Part shown: positions 42,867-52,163 of the stretch, piece after piece
Layout of the letters: every line of letters starts with the position of its first letter
Position numbering within the stretch: position 1 is the first letter of the stretch
Assembly: GCA_041838515.1 (NCBI GenBank)
Contig: JBGYPP010000029.1
Location: 1-56,472 of the forward strand
Direction of reading: 5' to 3'
Source: JBGYPP01 sp041838515
GTDB taxonomy: Bacteria > Bacillota > Clostridia > Lachnospirales > Lachnospiraceae
DNA length: 56,472 bases
Program-made: the position numbers and the translations under genes
The notes under the pieces: generated by a model
Told to the model about the DNA's origin: nothing
Databases searched by the model: none
Seen by the model: only the letters and a program-made list of their open reading frames with translations

Positions 42867-44615
42867 ATGGGAAAAATTTTGAGAAAACTCAACCGTCTGC
42901 TGGACGGCGCGCAAAAACGGGCTATGCTGGGCCTGCTGGTTATGATGCTGGTGGGTGCGGTATTGCAGACCGCCGGCGTGGGCATGATCGTGCCGGTGAT
43001 GGCCGTGATTATGGATGAGAACGCCATAGTGGAAAATGCGCTGGCCGGCCGCCTGTACCTATGGATGGGGGGCGGGTCCCGCCAGACCTTTGCCATGGCC
43101 ATTATGCTGCTGCTGATTGTCGTTTTTATAGTCAAAAACAGCTTTTTATATCTGCAGGAGAAATGTACACTGGCCTTTGTATATACCAACCAATTCCGCA
43201 CCTCAGAGCGTATGATGAAGAATTATCTGCGCAGGGATTATGAGTTTTTTCTCCATGCGGATACAGCTGTAGTACAGAGAAGCATCACCTCGGATGTCAA
43301 CAATATGTATGCGCTGATACTCTCTCTGCTGCATTTGGCCAGCGATGGCATAGTGCTGGCTTTCCTGGTCAGCTATTGCTTTTTTCAGGATGGGGTAATG
43401 ACCTTATTGCTGGGGGGAGTGCTGCTGGCACTGCTGCTGGCCATCAAGACCGTGCTCAAACCTATACTGCACAAGGCGGGGGAGGACAATCAGCATTATT
43501 ACAGCCGTCTGTTCAAGTGGATATCCCAGACAGTGCAGGGGATTAAGGAGGTCAAGGTCCAGGGAAGGGAGCAATATTTTGCCGATGCCTATGTGCAATG
43601 CGGCAAGGGTTATGTGGATGCCGTGCAAAAATATAGCCTGTACAATGCCATACCCAAGCTGTTGATAGAAACAGCCTGTGTTATGACCATGATGGGGTAT
43701 ATGGTGTGGATGTTGCATAGAGGTGTGGAGCCGGAGAAGATGATGGATACCATTATGGTATTTGCTGCCTCGGCATTGATCCTGCTGCCCTGTGTCAACA
43801 GGATTAACAATCAGATCAATTCTCTGGCATATTTTGAACCTTTCTTTATGGGTGTCAGCGACAATCTCCAGGAAGAGGTGAGAAAGGGCAAGCAGGCATT
43901 AGAGGATTTTGCCCCGACGGAGAAGCTGCCCATACACAAAAGCATATGCTTGGAGGGCATAGAATATGCCTATCCCGGTACGGAGAAGAGGATTTTTGAC
44001 AAGGCGGATATAGAGATACCCATAGGAGCGTCTGTGGGCGTGGTGGGCGCCTCCGGAGCGGGGAAGAGTACGGTGGTGGATATATTGTTGGGACTGCTCA
44101 GGCCACAGGGGGGTAGGATACTGGCTGACGGCCGGGAGGTGTCAGACCGATATAGAGGATTTTTGGCCAATGTGGGATATATACCCCAGATGATATTTAT
44201 GCTGGATGATACCATACGCAACAATGTGGCCTTTGGCATACCGTCTGAGGAGGTGGACGAGGAGAGGATATGGGCCGTGCTGCAGGAGGCGCAGCTGGAT
44301 GTTTTTGTCCGCAGCCTGCCGGAGGGTCTGGATACGGGCATAGGGGAGAGGGGCATACGACTGTCAGGGGGGCAGAGACAGAGAATAGGAATAGCCCGGG
44401 CGCTGTACCACGATCCGGAGGTGCTGATACTGGATGAGGCCACCTCAGCACTGGACAATGACACTGAGGCGGCGATTATGGGTTCTATCAACCGGCTGCA
44501 AGGCAGAAAAACCCTGCTGATCATCGCCCACAGACTGCAAACCATAGAGAAATGCGATCTGGTCTACAGGGTGGAAGAGGGCAAGGCAAAATTGGAAAAG
44601 GGCAGTCTGGCCTGA
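42867..44615 (+). CDS. ABC exporter, PglK/MsbA-like flippase
   Basis: This 582-residue half-transporter fuses six membrane helices to an ATPase domain. Walker A is GASGAGKST, the signature is LSGGQRQRIG and Walker B is VLILDEATSALD; the switch His is in IIAHRL. The family includes PglK, which flips lipid-linked oligosaccharides. Placement next to glycosyltransferases supports that role over drug export. It starts nine bases after the CobW gene. Confidence 0.9.
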   Translation: MGKILRKLNRLLDGAQKRAMLGLLVMMLVGAVLQTAGVGMIVPVMAVIMDENAIVENALAGRLYLWMGGGSRQTFAMAIMLLLIVVFIVKNSFLYLQEKCTLAFVYTNQFRTSERMMKNYLRRDYEFFLHADTAVVQRSITSDVNNMYALILSLLHLASDGIVLAFLVSYCFFQDGVMTLLLGGVLLALLLAIKTVLKPILHKAGEDNQHYYSRLFKWISQTVQGIKEVKVQGREQYFADAYVQCGKGYVDAVQKYSLYNAIPKLLIETACVMTMMGYMVWMLHRGVEPEKMMDTIMVFAASALILLPCVNRINNQINSLAYFEPFFMGVSDNLQEEVRKGKQALEDFAPTEKLPIHKSICLEGIEYAYPGTEKRIFDKADIEIPIGASVGVVGASGAGKSTVVDILLGLLRPQGGRILADGREVSDRYRGFLANVGYIPQMIFMLDDTIRNNVAFGIPSEEVDEERIWAVLQEAQLDVFVRSLPEGLDTGIGERGIRLSGGQRQRIGIARALYHDPEVLILDEATSALDNDTEAAIMGSINRLQGRKTLLIIAHRLQTIEKCDLVYRVEEGKAKLEKGSLA

Positions 44616-44626
44616 GGGAGGGGCGT

Positions 44627-45673
44627 ATGAGAGGGGAAGTCAGGGATCTGGAAGTGTCCATGATAGTGCCGGTATACAATATGGAGGCTGGGGGCAAGCT
44701 GGCCTACTGTCTGGATTCCCTGCTGGCGCAGAAGAACGTGCGGTTGGAGATCTTGGCCGTGGATGACTGTTCCACCGATGGCTCAGCCCGGATCATAAGG
44801 CGGTATATGGCAGCCCATCCGGCCGTGGTCAAGGGCATTTTTCTTCCCGAGAACCGCCGCCAGGGCGGAGCCAAAAACGCCGGGCTGGCAGAGGCTAGGG
44901 GCGAATGGGTGGGCTTTGTGGACAGCGATGACTGGATCAGCCCGGAATTTTGCTCCAGGCTCTTGGAGGAGGCCCGCCGCAGCGGCGCGGATGTAGTGGG
45001 CTGTGAGTATCAATTGACCTCCAGACAGAGTATGGATCCCGGGGTCAGAGTGCCTATGGCGGATTTGGATCAATGCGGCCCCATGACAGAGGAGAGGAGA
45101 AAGAACCTGCTGCTGCGTTTTGGCAGCTTGGTGACCAAATTGTACAGGCGGGAGGTGATAGAGCGCCATGGGCTGCGCTTTCCGGAGGGCATATTCTACG
45201 AGGACAACTGCGCGGGACCTATATGGGCCTGCTATTTCTCCCATTACCAAAGGCTGGATACGCCCTTATATTATTATTATCAGCATGGGGCCTCCACTGT
45301 ACATAGAATAAGTGAGGCCAAATGTCTGGACAGGATGCAGGCGGGCCGGCTGATGCGGCAGGAGGCTATGGATCGGGGGCTGTGGCAGAAGTATGCTCAG
45401 GAGCTGGGGTATTTGTGGACGGAACTGTTTTATAAGAACACGCTGTTTTCCTATATGCAGGGGGTGGAGAGGCCCAGGCTGGATTTTGTGCGCAGGCTGC
45501 GGCAGGAATGGCAGGAGGCCGGCGTGGATCTGGAGGGCGATGCGTATTGCCGCCGATGGATAGAGCCGGAGGAGCTATATTGGATGCGATTGCAGGCAAA
45601 GAGTGACTGGGCTTTCTTTTGGTACTACCGGGCCAAGCTGTCCTGGAGGCGGTGGAGAAAAAGGGGAAGATAG
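44627..45673 (+). CDS. Family 2 glycosyltransferase (capsule type)
   Basis: This 348-residue GT-A enzyme shows VSMIVPVYNME, LAVDDCSTDGS, GGAKNAGLAEARGEWVGFVD and the D-x-D-like DSDDW that binds metal and UDP-sugar. No membrane helix is present. The C-terminus is basic, suggesting membrane contact. ATG 44627 follows GAGGGAGGGG; the frame is open to 44552. It is 11 bases after the flippase and likely builds the oligosaccharide the flippase moves. Confidence 0.92.
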   Translation: MRGEVRDLEVSMIVPVYNMEAGGKLAYCLDSLLAQKNVRLEILAVDDCSTDGSARIIRRYMAAHPAVVKGIFLPENRRQGGAKNAGLAEARGEWVGFVDSDDWISPEFCSRLLEEARRSGADVVGCEYQLTSRQSMDPGVRVPMADLDQCGPMTEERRKNLLLRFGSLVTKLYRREVIERHGLRFPEGIFYEDNCAGPIWACYFSHYQRLDTPLYYYYQHGASTVHRISEAKCLDRMQAGRLMRQEAMDRGLWQKYAQELGYLWTELFYKNTLFSYMQGVERPRLDFVRRLRQEWQEAGVDLEGDAYCRRWIEPEELYWMRLQAKSDWAFFWYYRAKLSWRRWRKRGR

Positions 45674-45700
45674 GGCTGCTGGGATTTCAGCAAGTTTGTC

Positions 45701-45729
45701 TTGACAAGGGGAGGAGGCTTATGTATAAT
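45701..45729 (+). promoter_or_regulatory. Consensus promoter of the tRNA-Gly genes
   Basis: TTGACA (45701-45706) and TATAAT (45724-45729) are separated by exactly 17 bp, a perfect consensus, 18 bases before the first tRNA-Gly. Confidence 0.92.
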
Positions 45730-45747
45730 ATCCTTTGTTCGGACAAT

Positions 45748-45818
45748 GCGGGTGTAGTTCAATGGTAGAACACTAGCCTTCCAAGCTAGATACGTGGGTT
45801 CGATTCCCATCACCCGCT
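45748..45818 (+). tRNA. tRNA-Gly (anticodon UCC)
   Basis: A 71-base cloverleaf with acceptor GCGGGTG/CACCCGC, D arm GTTC/GAAC, anticodon stem CTAGC/GCTAG around CTTCCAA (anticodon TCC), T arm GTGGG/CCCAT and discriminator T. CCA is not encoded. Confidence 0.95.
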
Positions 45819-45820
45819 GA

Positions 45821-45841
45821 AACGCAAGAATGCGTTTTTTA
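45821..45841 (+). terminator. Terminator-like hairpin between the two tRNA-Gly genes
   Basis: AACGCA-AGAA-TGCGTT is followed by TTTT and an AT-rich run. It lies seven bases before the second tRNA, which has no clear promoter of its own. Confidence 0.65.
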
Positions 45842-45847
45842 TATTTT

Positions 45848-45919
<72 letters not shown>

Positions 45920-45927
45920 GATCATAG

Positions 45928-45973
45928 GACACCTTGAGGCATCCGGCTGGCCGGATTCCCCAAGGTGTTTTTG
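45928..45973 (+). terminator. Terminator after tRNA-Gly(GCC)
   Basis: ACACCTTG pairs with CAAGGTGT, with a second inner stem (ATCCGGC/GCCGGAT), and is followed by TTTTT. Confidence 0.85.
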
Positions 45974-45986
45974 CGAGGCCTCTGTC

Positions 45987-46700
45987 TTAGCAGCCCTCGT
46001 CGGCCAAGGCGGCCAGTGAGGTTCTGTCGGTGATGGATATCTGTCCCCGGAACAGCTGCACATATCCCTCGTTGGAGAAATACTTGAGCATGCGGGACAC
46101 CACCTCCCGGGCGCTGCCCAGGTAGCGGGCTATCTGTTCATGGGTCATGTGTATGGCGCCATCCCCGCTGAGCCTGCTCTCCGTCAGCAGAAAATGCGCC
46201 AGCCGCCGGTCAAAGCTGGTAAAGAGTATCTGCTGCAGCGCCCAGAGTATGTCTGAAAAGCGCTCGCTGGCGATCTGATAGGAGAAGAGCTGGGCATGGA
46301 GATTGGAATCGCTGACGGAGGATATGGCCGGGGCGGAGATCTGCAATAGGAGGCAGTCGCTCTCTGCCTCCACCGCTACGTCAAAATGCACATCCTTGAG
46401 TATGCAGGAGGCTGTAAATATGCAAAGAGAGCCCGGCGGCAGGCGGTAGAGGGTGATCTCCCGGCCCTCGGGGGAGGTGATATACACCCGCAATACTCCC
46501 TCCTGTATCAGAAGCAGGCCTAGACAGCTGCCATCGCCGTTTTGGAGCAACTGACCCTTGGACGCCCTCATTGCGCGCAGGGAAGAGGTGAGGGTCTGCG
46601 CCTCCTGGGGGCTGAGTTTGTCCCAAAAAAATAACCGCTTTTTGACAAAATCCATTTCCCGGCTTGTCAACAACTTGCTGTCAGGGCTGCTGGCTTCCAT
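45987..46700 (-). CDS. Crp/Fnr-family transcriptional regulator
   Basis: This 237-residue regulator has an N-terminal cyclic-nucleotide-binding-like beta-roll (about 30-140) and a C-terminal winged helix with THEQIARYLGSAREVVSRMLKYF. No Fnr-type cysteine cluster is visible at the N-terminus, and the Crp cAMP residues are not obvious, so the ligand is unknown. ATG 46700 follows AGAGG; the frame is open to 46850 but lacks a start site there. It has its own promoter (46752-46780). Confidence 0.92.
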   Translation of the reverse strand: MEASSPDSKLLTSREMDFVKKRLFFWDKLSPQEAQTLTSSLRAMRASKGQLLQNGDGSCLGLLLIQEGVLRVYITSPEGREITLYRLPPGSLCIFTASCILKDVHFDVAVEAESDCLLLQISAPAISSVSDSNLHAQLFSYQIASERFSDILWALQQILFTSFDRRLAHFLLTESRLSGDGAIHMTHEQIARYLGSAREVVSRMLKYFSNEGYVQLFRGQISITDRTSLAALADEGC

Positions 46701-46751
46701 GTCACATCCTCTCGCAGGCGGGGCAGTATGCCCCTGGGTGGTTTGTATACT

Positions 46752-46780
46752 ACTATAGCGCTTGGCCGGAGGGGAGGCAA
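46752..46780 (-). promoter_or_regulatory. Promoter of the Crp/Fnr gene
   Basis: On the minus strand TTGCCT (46780-46775) and TATAGT (46757-46752) are separated by 17 bp. Confidence 0.55.
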
Positions 46781-46866
46781 CCGGACATGAAGAGGAAAAA
46801 CGATATAATATGGGCATTTTTTTGTAAAAAATCGTGGAAAAGCACAACAATAGCGGGTATTATGGA

Positions 46867-46895
46867 TTGATTATTATCGTTTTTTCCTATATAGT
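46867..46895 (+). promoter_or_regulatory. Promoter of the XRE-glf unit
   Basis: TTGATT (46867-46872) and TATAGT (46890-46895) are separated by 17 bp, 53 bases before the XRE start. The AT-rich stretch 46790-46948 looks unlike the coding DNA around it. Confidence 0.55.
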
Positions 46896-46948
46896 AATGT
46901 TGTAAGGATGTAGGAGGCAACTTTGGTTTTGACAGAAAAGAGGCAGAC

Positions 46949-47353
46949 ATGAGAAAAGCAGAAACATTAAAGCAGGAGATCCTCAAACAGCACCGAAGCA
47001 TCCGTCAATTTTCTATGGAGATGGGCATACCCTACAGTACCTTGGTAACTGCCTTAGACAGAGGCGTGGAGGGCATGGCCTACGGCACCGTTATTCGTAT
47101 TTGTGAGAAGTTGGATTTGAATCCCTTAGATTTTTCCTCCCTGGAGCAAGGCAATGTAGGCGCCAGGATATTGGAAAGCCGCTTGCTGGATTCCTATGGC
47201 CGCTTGAACAGGCAGGGGCGGGATAGGGTTCTGGAGCTGGTAGAGGATTTCGCCCAGATAGAGAGGTACAAGGCCCAAAAAGCTTTGGATAAGGCTGTGA
47301 AAAAGGGTAAAATCCGCAGCAGGAGGCTGACAGGAGAAAAAGATGCAGTATGA
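46949..47353 (+). CDS. XRE-type helix-turn-helix protein
   Basis: This 134-residue protein has an N-terminal HTH (SIRQFSMEMGIPYSTLVTALDR, then TVIRICEKLDLNPLDF) and a helical, basic C-terminus. It resembles small phage-like or toxin-antitoxin-type XRE regulators, but no toxin gene is adjacent. Its last 11 bases overlap glf, so the two are translationally coupled; it may control galactofuranose synthesis. AAGAGG precedes the ATG. Confidence 0.87.
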   Translation: MRKAETLKQEILKQHRSIRQFSMEMGIPYSTLVTALDRGVEGMAYGTVIRICEKLDLNPLDFSSLEQGNVGARILESRLLDSYGRLNRQGRDRVLELVEDFAQIERYKAQKALDKAVKKGKIRSRRLTGEKDAV

Positions 47354-48458
47354 TTATCTGATTGTTGGGGCGGGCCTGTTCGGAGCTGTCTTTGCCCATG
47401 CTATGCGCCGCGCCGGCCGCAGGGTTCTGGTCATAGACCGCAGAAGCCATTTAGGCGGCAATATCTACACCGAGAAAAGACAGGGCATAGATGTGCATCT
47501 CTATGGGGCGCATATCTTTCACACCTCCAACAGGAGGGTCTGGAATTTCGTCCAGGGCCTGGGGGAGTGGAATCATTATATAAATTCGCCTATGGCCCGT
47601 TATGGGGAGGAGATATACAACCTCCCCTTTAATATGAATACCTTTAGCAAGCTGTGGAATATCCATACGCCGGCCCAGGCAAGAGCCATACTGGAGGAAC
47701 AGAGGCGGGAGATGGAGGGGCGGGAGCCGGAGAACCTGGAGGAGCAGGCCATAGCGCTGGTGGGCAGGGATATATACGAAAAGCTGATAAAAGGATATAC
47801 AAAAAAACAGTGGGGCAGGGAGTGCAGACAACTGCCGGCCTTTATTATACGCAGGTTGCCTCTGCGCTTTACCTATGACAACAATTATTTTTCCGATCCC
47901 TACCAGGGCATACCCAAGCAGGGGTATACGGCCTTGGCGGAGAAGCTGCTGGAGGGTGTGGAGCTGCATCTTGGCGTGAGCTATGAGGAGTTTCTGGTGA
48001 CAAAGCCGGCGGACTGCCGGTGGAAGAAGCTGGTGTACACCGGCCCTATAGACGAGTTCTTTCACTATCAGCTGGGCGCACTGGAGTATCGAAGCCTGGA
48101 ATTTGTCCACAGCTGGCTGCCGGAGGAGGAAAATTACCAGGGCAATGCCGTGGTGAATTACACCAGTGAGGATGTGCCGTATACACGCATTATAGAGCAT
48201 AAGCACTTTAACTTTGGCCAGGGGCCGGGCACCATCATCACCGAGGAGTATTCCAAGGAATGGGCAAAGGGAGATGAGCCTTATTATCCGGTGAATGACC
48301 ATGTCAATCAAAGCCTGTACACGGCCTATAGGGAACTGGCCAGATCCAGACCGGATGTCATATTCGGCGGACGGCTGGGCGCCTACCGATATTATGATAT
48401 GGACAAGGTCATAGAGGCGGCCTGGGAGGCTTTGGAGCAGGAGGGCGTAAGCCCCTAG
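47343..48458 (+). CDS. glf: UDP-galactopyranose mutase
   Basis: This 371-residue flavoenzyme converts UDP-galactopyranose to UDP-galactofuranose, a precursor for bacterial surface glycans. The FAD site GAGLFGA (8-14), RRSHLGGN and HLYGAHIFHT are signatures of the family. Conserved W and R residues follow (KQWGRECRQLP). It completes the glycan theme of the window and implies Galf in the polymer. ACAGGAG lies six bases before the ATG. Confidence 0.97.
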   Translation: MQYDYLIVGAGLFGAVFAHAMRRAGRRVLVIDRRSHLGGNIYTEKRQGIDVHLYGAHIFHTSNRRVWNFVQGLGEWNHYINSPMARYGEEIYNLPFNMNTFSKLWNIHTPAQARAILEEQRREMEGREPENLEEQAIALVGRDIYEKLIKGYTKKQWGRECRQLPAFIIRRLPLRFTYDNNYFSDPYQGIPKQGYTALAEKLLEGVELHLGVSYEEFLVTKPADCRWKKLVYTGPIDEFFHYQLGALEYRSLEFVHSWLPEEENYQGNAVVNYTSEDVPYTRIIEHKHFNFGQGPGTIITEEYSKEWAKGDEPYYPVNDHVNQSLYTAYRELARSRPDVIFGGRLGAYRYYDMDKVIEAAWEALEQEGVSP

Positions 48459-48573
48459 CGGAAAGAGGCTGCTGTCCGGAGCCGGCAATAAAAGTCGGAC
48501 GGCTGGGCCATGGGCTTGGAAGCGGCGCCTGGAGATAGAAGAAAGCAAAAGAGAGCGGAGGAGAGTATAAGCG

Positions 48574-49425
48574 ATGGAGAACCATAGTATGTATATGCCC
48601 AAGGATCTGGTGGCCGGATATATCAATGCCGGAAAGGAGAAGGCCCAAATGCCCGTAGGCCGTATGCTTTGGCTGGGTGTGATGGCAGGCATGTTTATCT
48701 CCGGCGGGGCCAGCGCCGCCAGCGCGGCTTCCCATGCTGTGGAGAATATGGGGCTGGCCAAACTGGTGGCAGGGGCAGTGTTTCCGGTGGGTCTGATGAT
48801 GATCATATTGGTGGGCGGCGAGTTGTTCACCGGCAACTGTCTGATAGCCATGGGCGTATCTCATAAGCGTTTTGGATGGAAGAGCGTGATCCGGGTGCTG
48901 AGCCTGGTATGGCTGTTCAATATGATAGGCGGCCTGATTATGGCCGCGTTGGTGTATTTTAGCGGACAATTTGACTATAGCTACGGTCTGCTGGGCGCTT
49001 ATACGATCAAGGTGGCGTTGGCCAAAAGCACGCTGCCCTTTGGCATGGCCTTTGCCTCAGGCGTACTGTGCAATATTTTTGTCTGCGTGGCCATGCTGAT
49101 GGCCAAGGCGGCAAAGGATGCCGGCGGCAAGATCTGGGCCTGCTTCTTTCCCATTATGGCTTTTGTGGTCAGCGGGTATGAGCATTGCGTGGCCAATATG
49201 TATTACATACCAGCGGGTATTTTGGCCAAGGCCAATCCCAAGTATGTGGAACTGGCCATGGAGAAGTACCACCTGACCGAGGAGGCGCTGGCTACCCTCA
49301 ATTGGGGAAATTTCCTCTGGGTGAATGAGGTGCCGGTGACCCTGGGCAATATAGTGGGCGGCATGGTGTTCGTGGGTGCCATATTGTACAAGATACATGG
49401 CAAGGACTTGGGTTCCTCCTGTTGA
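48574..49425 (+). CDS. Formate/nitrite transporter (FNT) family channel
   Basis: This 283-residue membrane channel has six helices. The family pattern is clear: LMMIILVGGELFTGNC (first re-entrant loop), then GVLCNIFVCVA and FVVSGYEHCVANMYYIPAG with the central-pore His. FNT channels pass formate, nitrite or hydrosulfide. No pfl or nitrite-reductase gene is adjacent, so the substrate is open; formate would suit a fermenter. GGAGGAG precedes the ATG. A terminator follows. Confidence 0.94.
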   Translation: MENHSMYMPKDLVAGYINAGKEKAQMPVGRMLWLGVMAGMFISGGASAASAASHAVENMGLAKLVAGAVFPVGLMMIILVGGELFTGNCLIAMGVSHKRFGWKSVIRVLSLVWLFNMIGGLIMAALVYFSGQFDYSYGLLGAYTIKVALAKSTLPFGMAFASGVLCNIFVCVAMLMAKAAKDAGGKIWACFFPIMAFVVSGYEHCVANMYYIPAGILAKANPKYVELAMEKYHLTEEALATLNWGNFLWVNEVPVTLGNIVGGMVFVGAILYKIHGKDLGSSC

Positions 49426-49442
49426 GGAATGGAGCAAAAAAG

Positions 49443-49478
49443 AGAAAGGGGAAATCCCTACGGGGGTTTCTCCTTTTG
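49443..49478 (+). terminator. Rho-independent terminator after the FNT gene
   Basis: AAAGGGGAAATCCC pairs with GGGGGTTTCTCCTTTT around a short loop, ending in a T-tract. Confidence 0.75.
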
Positions 49479-49508
49479 GATACATGGGTATAGAGAGGGC
49501 GCACAGGA

Positions 49509-52034
49509 TTGAAAAAACTGGCAATTCGAGGTGTATTCTGGGCAGTAGTTTTTCTATTGTCGCTTTTTTGGGGCAACAGATGGATGTACCAGCGTAAGGC
49601 CAATATGAGCACGGAGATGGCCCAGGCCTCCCTGCCGGTATTCACTGTAGAATATCAGGGGGAGGCCTACAATACTTTGTACGGCTTTACAGAGCCTATG
49701 GAGGCCGCCCAGGTGGGAGAGTGGCTGTGCTGGCTGGAGGAGGGACGCAGACTCCATATGGGTCTGGAGGCTATGGGGAATTCTATAGCCAAGGTGGAGG
49801 GCAGGCTGCGCAGCCGTGATGGCCAGAGGCTGATAGAGAGCCTGGAGTGGCAGCCAAAATTCCAAGAGAACAGGGCGGAAATAGAGCTGCAATGCAAGGA
49901 TTTGCTGGAGGAGGGAGAGGAGTACCTCCTGGAGTTGGAGCTGATCCTGGCGGACGGCCGCAGTCTGTATTATTACACACCCCTGCTGTGGGCCTTGGAT
50001 AGACATGCGCCGGAGCATCTGGCCTTTGCCCGGGATTTTCATGACAGGCTGCTGGATAAGGAGGCGGCCAAGGCGCTGGTGCCTTATCTGGAGCCGGATT
50101 ATACCCGGGCCAACAACAGCTTCTATTTTGTGGATATACACAACAGCTTTGACCAGATCACCTTTGGAGCGCTGGAACCCCAAAGGGAGGGAGAGAGGCT
50201 GGAGAGGCTGGTGTCCCTGGATGCGCAGACCGCTGATATGGTATTTAGCTATCTGCTCTCCACCCAGGAGGAGGGAAATAAGACCTATTACCAGGTGCAG
50301 GAGATGTATAGGACTCGGTACACCTCCAACCGTATGTATTTGCTGGATTATCAGAGGGTGATGGAGCAGATCCCGGCCAATGATAAGAGCGCGGTCATCG
50401 GGGATAAGCTGGTGTTGGGTATAGGCCGGGCCAAACCTCTGTGGGAGGAGAGTCCGGACGGATCGGCTGTGGTATTTGTCCAGGGAGGCGTGTTACAGGC
50501 CTATTACACGGAAAAAAACCGGCTGGCCAGGATTTTTGCCTGGGAGGATGCTCCTTCCGGGGAACCCAGGATGCTCCATAGGGATTATGGCATCAAGATT
50601 TTACAGGTCAGCGAGGCCGGGGATGTGGATTTTGCCGTATATGGATATATGAACAGGGGCCGGCATGAGGGCCGCATGGGCATCTGGGTGTTGCACTATG
50701 ATGCGGCGGCCAATGTCAAGGAGGAGGTGGCCTTTGTATCCTATAAGGGTTCTTTTGGCGCCCTTCGCTACGGGGTGGAGAATTTGCTCCATCTCAGCGG
50801 GGGCGGGCAGCTGTATGGGGAATTGGATGAGCAGGTGGCCGCCTATGATTTGCAGACCCAGACTGTCCAGCCAGTGGCTGCCAGATCTAAGGAAAGGCTG
50901 GTGGGCGTATCGGACAACCACAGGGTGATGGCCTGGACGGAGGCAGAGGCCGGAGGCCATTTTACCAAATTGTATGTACAAAATCTCGAGGGAGGCGGCC
51001 GCGCTGTGTTAGAAAGCCCTTCCGGTCAGGGTTTGCAATTTTTGGGATTTATCAATGAGGATGCGGTCTATGGCCTTTATCGCCTGGAGGAGCTGAGCAG
51101 GGATGCCCAGGGCAGGGAGCGGATGCCCTTGTACAAGCTGTGCATATCCTCTTCCAGCGGCAAGGTTTTGATGGAATATGAGAAAGAGGGATACTATGTG
51201 TTGGAGGCGCAGATAGAGGAGGGACAGATCAGCCTGGAGAGGGTACGGGTGGCCGAGGGGCTTTGGACCGAGGCGGATGGGGATCATATTGTCTATAACA
51301 GCCGGCAGGAGCAGAGCAAGAATGCGCTTGCCATAGTGCATATAGATAAATACGAGGAATATGTGCAGATACAACTGCGCAAGGCTCCGGAAAAAAAGGG
51401 CTTGCTCCTGTTAAATCCCAAGGAAATGCTCCTGGAGGAGAGTCGCAATATGGAGGCTGAGGCCAATGCCAAGGCGGATCTGTACACCATATGGAACAGC
51501 TGGGGCGTATGCGGTCTGGGTGCAGAGCCGGAGCCTTGGATAGAGGAGGCTTACACGAGCAATATCTGCGGCCTGCGCAGCTGGCAGGGGCAGAGGGTTT
51601 GGCTGCGGGGCAATATCCGGAGCAAAAATCAGATTATGGCTATAAAGGTTCCGGAAGACCGGGCCGGAGAGAGCCTGCAGGCCTGTGCAGAGGAGATGCT
51701 GGCGCATAGGGGCATATCCGGGGGGCAGTGGGTCTGGGAGGCGGATACGCTGGCAGGGGATTTGCAGGCTGCTCTGGGCAGAGATTGGCAGGTTCTGGAT
51801 TTTGCCCAAGCGCACTTGGAGGCTATGCTATACTACCTGGACGAGGATAGACCGGTACTGGCGCTGGCGCAGGATGGGGAGGCGGTGCTGCTGACTGGTT
51901 TTAATGAGTACAACGTGGTGGTGTGGAGACCCTCTGATGGAAGCCTGGAAAAAATGGGCAAGAAGGATGCCACTGCTTGGCTGGCACCGGAGGGGGGGAG
52001 ATTTTTGACCTATATACCCGGGAGCCTGGGATAG
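49509..52034 (+). CDS. Large exported protein with beta-propeller-like body and C39-peptidase-like tail
   Basis: This 841-residue protein starts at a TTG (49509), giving an N-terminal membrane helix (7-24, RGVFWAVVFLLSLFWGNR). The body is rich in beta strands with repeats that may form a propeller (about 270-590). The last 150 residues resemble C39-like peptidases: LQACAEEMLAHRGIS holds the expected catalytic Cys and GEAVLLTGFNEYNVVVW matches the His strand, except that Glu replaces His. The enzyme may therefore be inactive and serve as a binding domain. It has no partner in an operon. I do not recognise a named family for the whole protein. Confidence 0.75.
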   Translation: MKKLAIRGVFWAVVFLLSLFWGNRWMYQRKANMSTEMAQASLPVFTVEYQGEAYNTLYGFTEPMEAAQVGEWLCWLEEGRRLHMGLEAMGNSIAKVEGRLRSRDGQRLIESLEWQPKFQENRAEIELQCKDLLEEGEEYLLELELILADGRSLYYYTPLLWALDRHAPEHLAFARDFHDRLLDKEAAKALVPYLEPDYTRANNSFYFVDIHNSFDQITFGALEPQREGERLERLVSLDAQTADMVFSYLLSTQEEGNKTYYQVQEMYRTRYTSNRMYLLDYQRVMEQIPANDKSAVIGDKLVLGIGRAKPLWEESPDGSAVVFVQGGVLQAYYTEKNRLARIFAWEDAPSGEPRMLHRDYGIKILQVSEAGDVDFAVYGYMNRGRHEGRMGIWVLHYDAAANVKEEVAFVSYKGSFGALRYGVENLLHLSGGGQLYGELDEQVAAYDLQTQTVQPVAARSKERLVGVSDNHRVMAWTEAEAGGHFTKLYVQNLEGGGRAVLESPSGQGLQFLGFINEDAVYGLYRLEELSRDAQGRERMPLYKLCISSSSGKVLMEYEKEGYYVLEAQIEEGQISLERVRVAEGLWTEADGDHIVYNSRQEQSKNALAIVHIDKYEEYVQIQLRKAPEKKGLLLLNPKEMLLEESRNMEAEANAKADLYTIWNSWGVCGLGAEPEPWIEEAYTSNICGLRSWQGQRVWLRGNIRSKNQIMAIKVPEDRAGESLQACAEEMLAHRGISGGQWVWEADTLAGDLQAALGRDWQVLDFAQAHLEAMLYYLDEDRPVLALAQDGEAVLLTGFNEYNVVVWRPSDGSLEKMGKKDATAWLAPEGGRFLTYIPGSLG

Positions 52035-52070
52035 ACACAGGCCCCGGGATGGACGGCGCATTGCGTTTTC

Positions 52071-52099
52071 TTGCGCCAGCCGGGAAAGTGTGATAGGAT
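52071..52099 (+). promoter_or_regulatory. Possible promoter of the transketolase genes
   Basis: TTGCGC (52071-52076) and TAGGAT (52094-52099) are 17 bp apart. Both boxes deviate from consensus. Confidence 0.35.
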
Positions 52100-52163
52100 A
52101 GTCTAGGCTTTTTGGGAGCGGCCGTTGTGATTTCCCGTAAGGGATAGGAGGGTAAACGGTTCT

